Source: JAMZMI01 sp047632435 (lineage in GTDB: Bacteria; Bacteroidota; Bacteroidia; Cytophagales; Cyclobacteriaceae). Taken from it: DNA of 64,000 nucleotides. Numbering within the stretch: position 1 is the stretch's first letter; each line of letters starts with the position of its first letter. Below the pieces are notes generated by a model. The model did not search any database and was not told where the DNA came from. It saw only the letters and a list, made by a program, of their open reading frames with translations. A program made the position numbers and the translations under genes. The stretch spans positions 62,001-126,000 of the forward strand of contig JBLICU010000002.1 in assembly GCA_047632435.1 (NCBI GenBank), given 5' to 3'. Below are positions 63,767-64,000 of this stretch, piece by piece.

Positions 63767-64000
63767 ATGTCATTCTTCGATCAGGTATACCAAAAAATTT
63801 TTGTAAGAAAAGCCAAAGGCCTCATCTTGCACGAAGTACTGAAAAGAAGCCAACGATATACTACAGATTATGAACGTTGGAAAAATTCAGATTTACCAGC
63901 TTTACTTTTGAATGATGTCGCCGATTCCTTGAGAATGAAGCTGGAGGGTTTGATACGGATTCCAGAGGTTTACCAGTTTTCAGGTGACTATTCAAATGGC
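63767..64000 (+). CDS. Partial CDS, unknown (continues beyond window)
   Basis: An open frame of 78 codons from the ATG at 63767 to the right edge: MSFFDQVYQKIFVRKAKGLI, then LHEVLKRSQRYTTDYERW and LLLNDVADSLRMKLEG. No signal peptide; predicted helical and basic. I do not recognise it. Confidence 0.65.
   Translation, partial: MSFFDQVYQKIFVRKAKGLILHEVLKRSQRYTTDYERWKNSDLPALLLNDVADSLRMKLEGLIRIPEVYQFSGDYSNG

Overview
The window looks like a chromosome segment of a marine, polysaccharide-degrading member of the Bacteroidota, most likely Cytophagales-like. Evidence: a SusC/SusD pair in a glycan locus, type IX secretion (T9SS) sorting domains of both type A and type B, a PorP/SprF protein, TAnnTTTG-type -7 promoter boxes, many lipoproteins with a lipobox cysteine, and a low GC content judged by eye. 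Species-level placement is not possible from sequence reading alone.

Region 1 (1-21.2 kb) is a polysaccharide utilisation locus (PUL) for a beta-1,3/1,6-glucan of the laminarin type. Ten genes run leftwards: a PKD/CBM-like surface lipoprotein, GH16, SusC, SusD, a GPH-type symporter, GH17, a sugar-porter MFS, a clan GH-A lipoprotein, GH30 and, running off the left edge, a cytoplasmic GH94/GH149-like phosphorylase. A divergent membrane regulator (Reg_prop, Y_Y_Y, TM, LuxR-type HTH) lies at the head. The implied route is capture and endo-cleavage at the surface, import by SusCD, debranching and trimming in the periplasm, inner-membrane import by two carriers, and intracellular phosphorolysis.

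Region 2 (21.2-31.4 kb) is worn accessory DNA. It holds a T9SS-exported vanadium-haloperoxidase-like protein preceded by a T9SS-domain relic, then a leftward sugar-acid catabolic operon of the non-phosphorylative fucose type (UxaA-like dehydratase, SDR, FAH hydrolase). That operon continues into wreckage: a lactonase gene cut after about 26 codons, an intact ThuA gene, a truncated DUF1080 gene and a frameshifted Kelch gene. Next come a 20-bp perfect inverted repeat, an IS1182-like relic, an intact tRNA-Arg(UCG), and two degenerate tRNA-Arg copies that each carry two GC-rich UUCG-hairpin insertions.

Region 3 (31.4-37.0 kb) has a copper/metal uptake group (CarboxypepD_reg protein, HYC_CC_PP-like protein, TonB receptor, HMA protein), an ATP-cone/PD-(D/E)XK fusion and a collagen-like lipoprotein. 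Region 4 (37-64 kb) is mostly housekeeping: cold-shock protein, OsmC, DAHP synthase, EamA permease, SOUL protein, DnaJ membrane protein, a CPA1 antiporter with an altered active-site motif, a two-component system, AI-2E protein, rhodanese, FKBP, polyprenyl synthase, PhzF, an acyltransferase/GpsA lipid pair, a RES-Xre toxin-antitoxin pair, an M48 protease beside a decayed ParE toxin, and a PorP/SprF gene divergent from a 1418-residue T9SS type B protein. The last gene runs off the right edge.

The least explained items are the hairpin-invaded tRNA-Arg copies, the GPxAKNxKxW repeat protein, the Asn-Ala antiporter, the ATP-cone nuclease fusion and the duplicated-module PUL lipoprotein.
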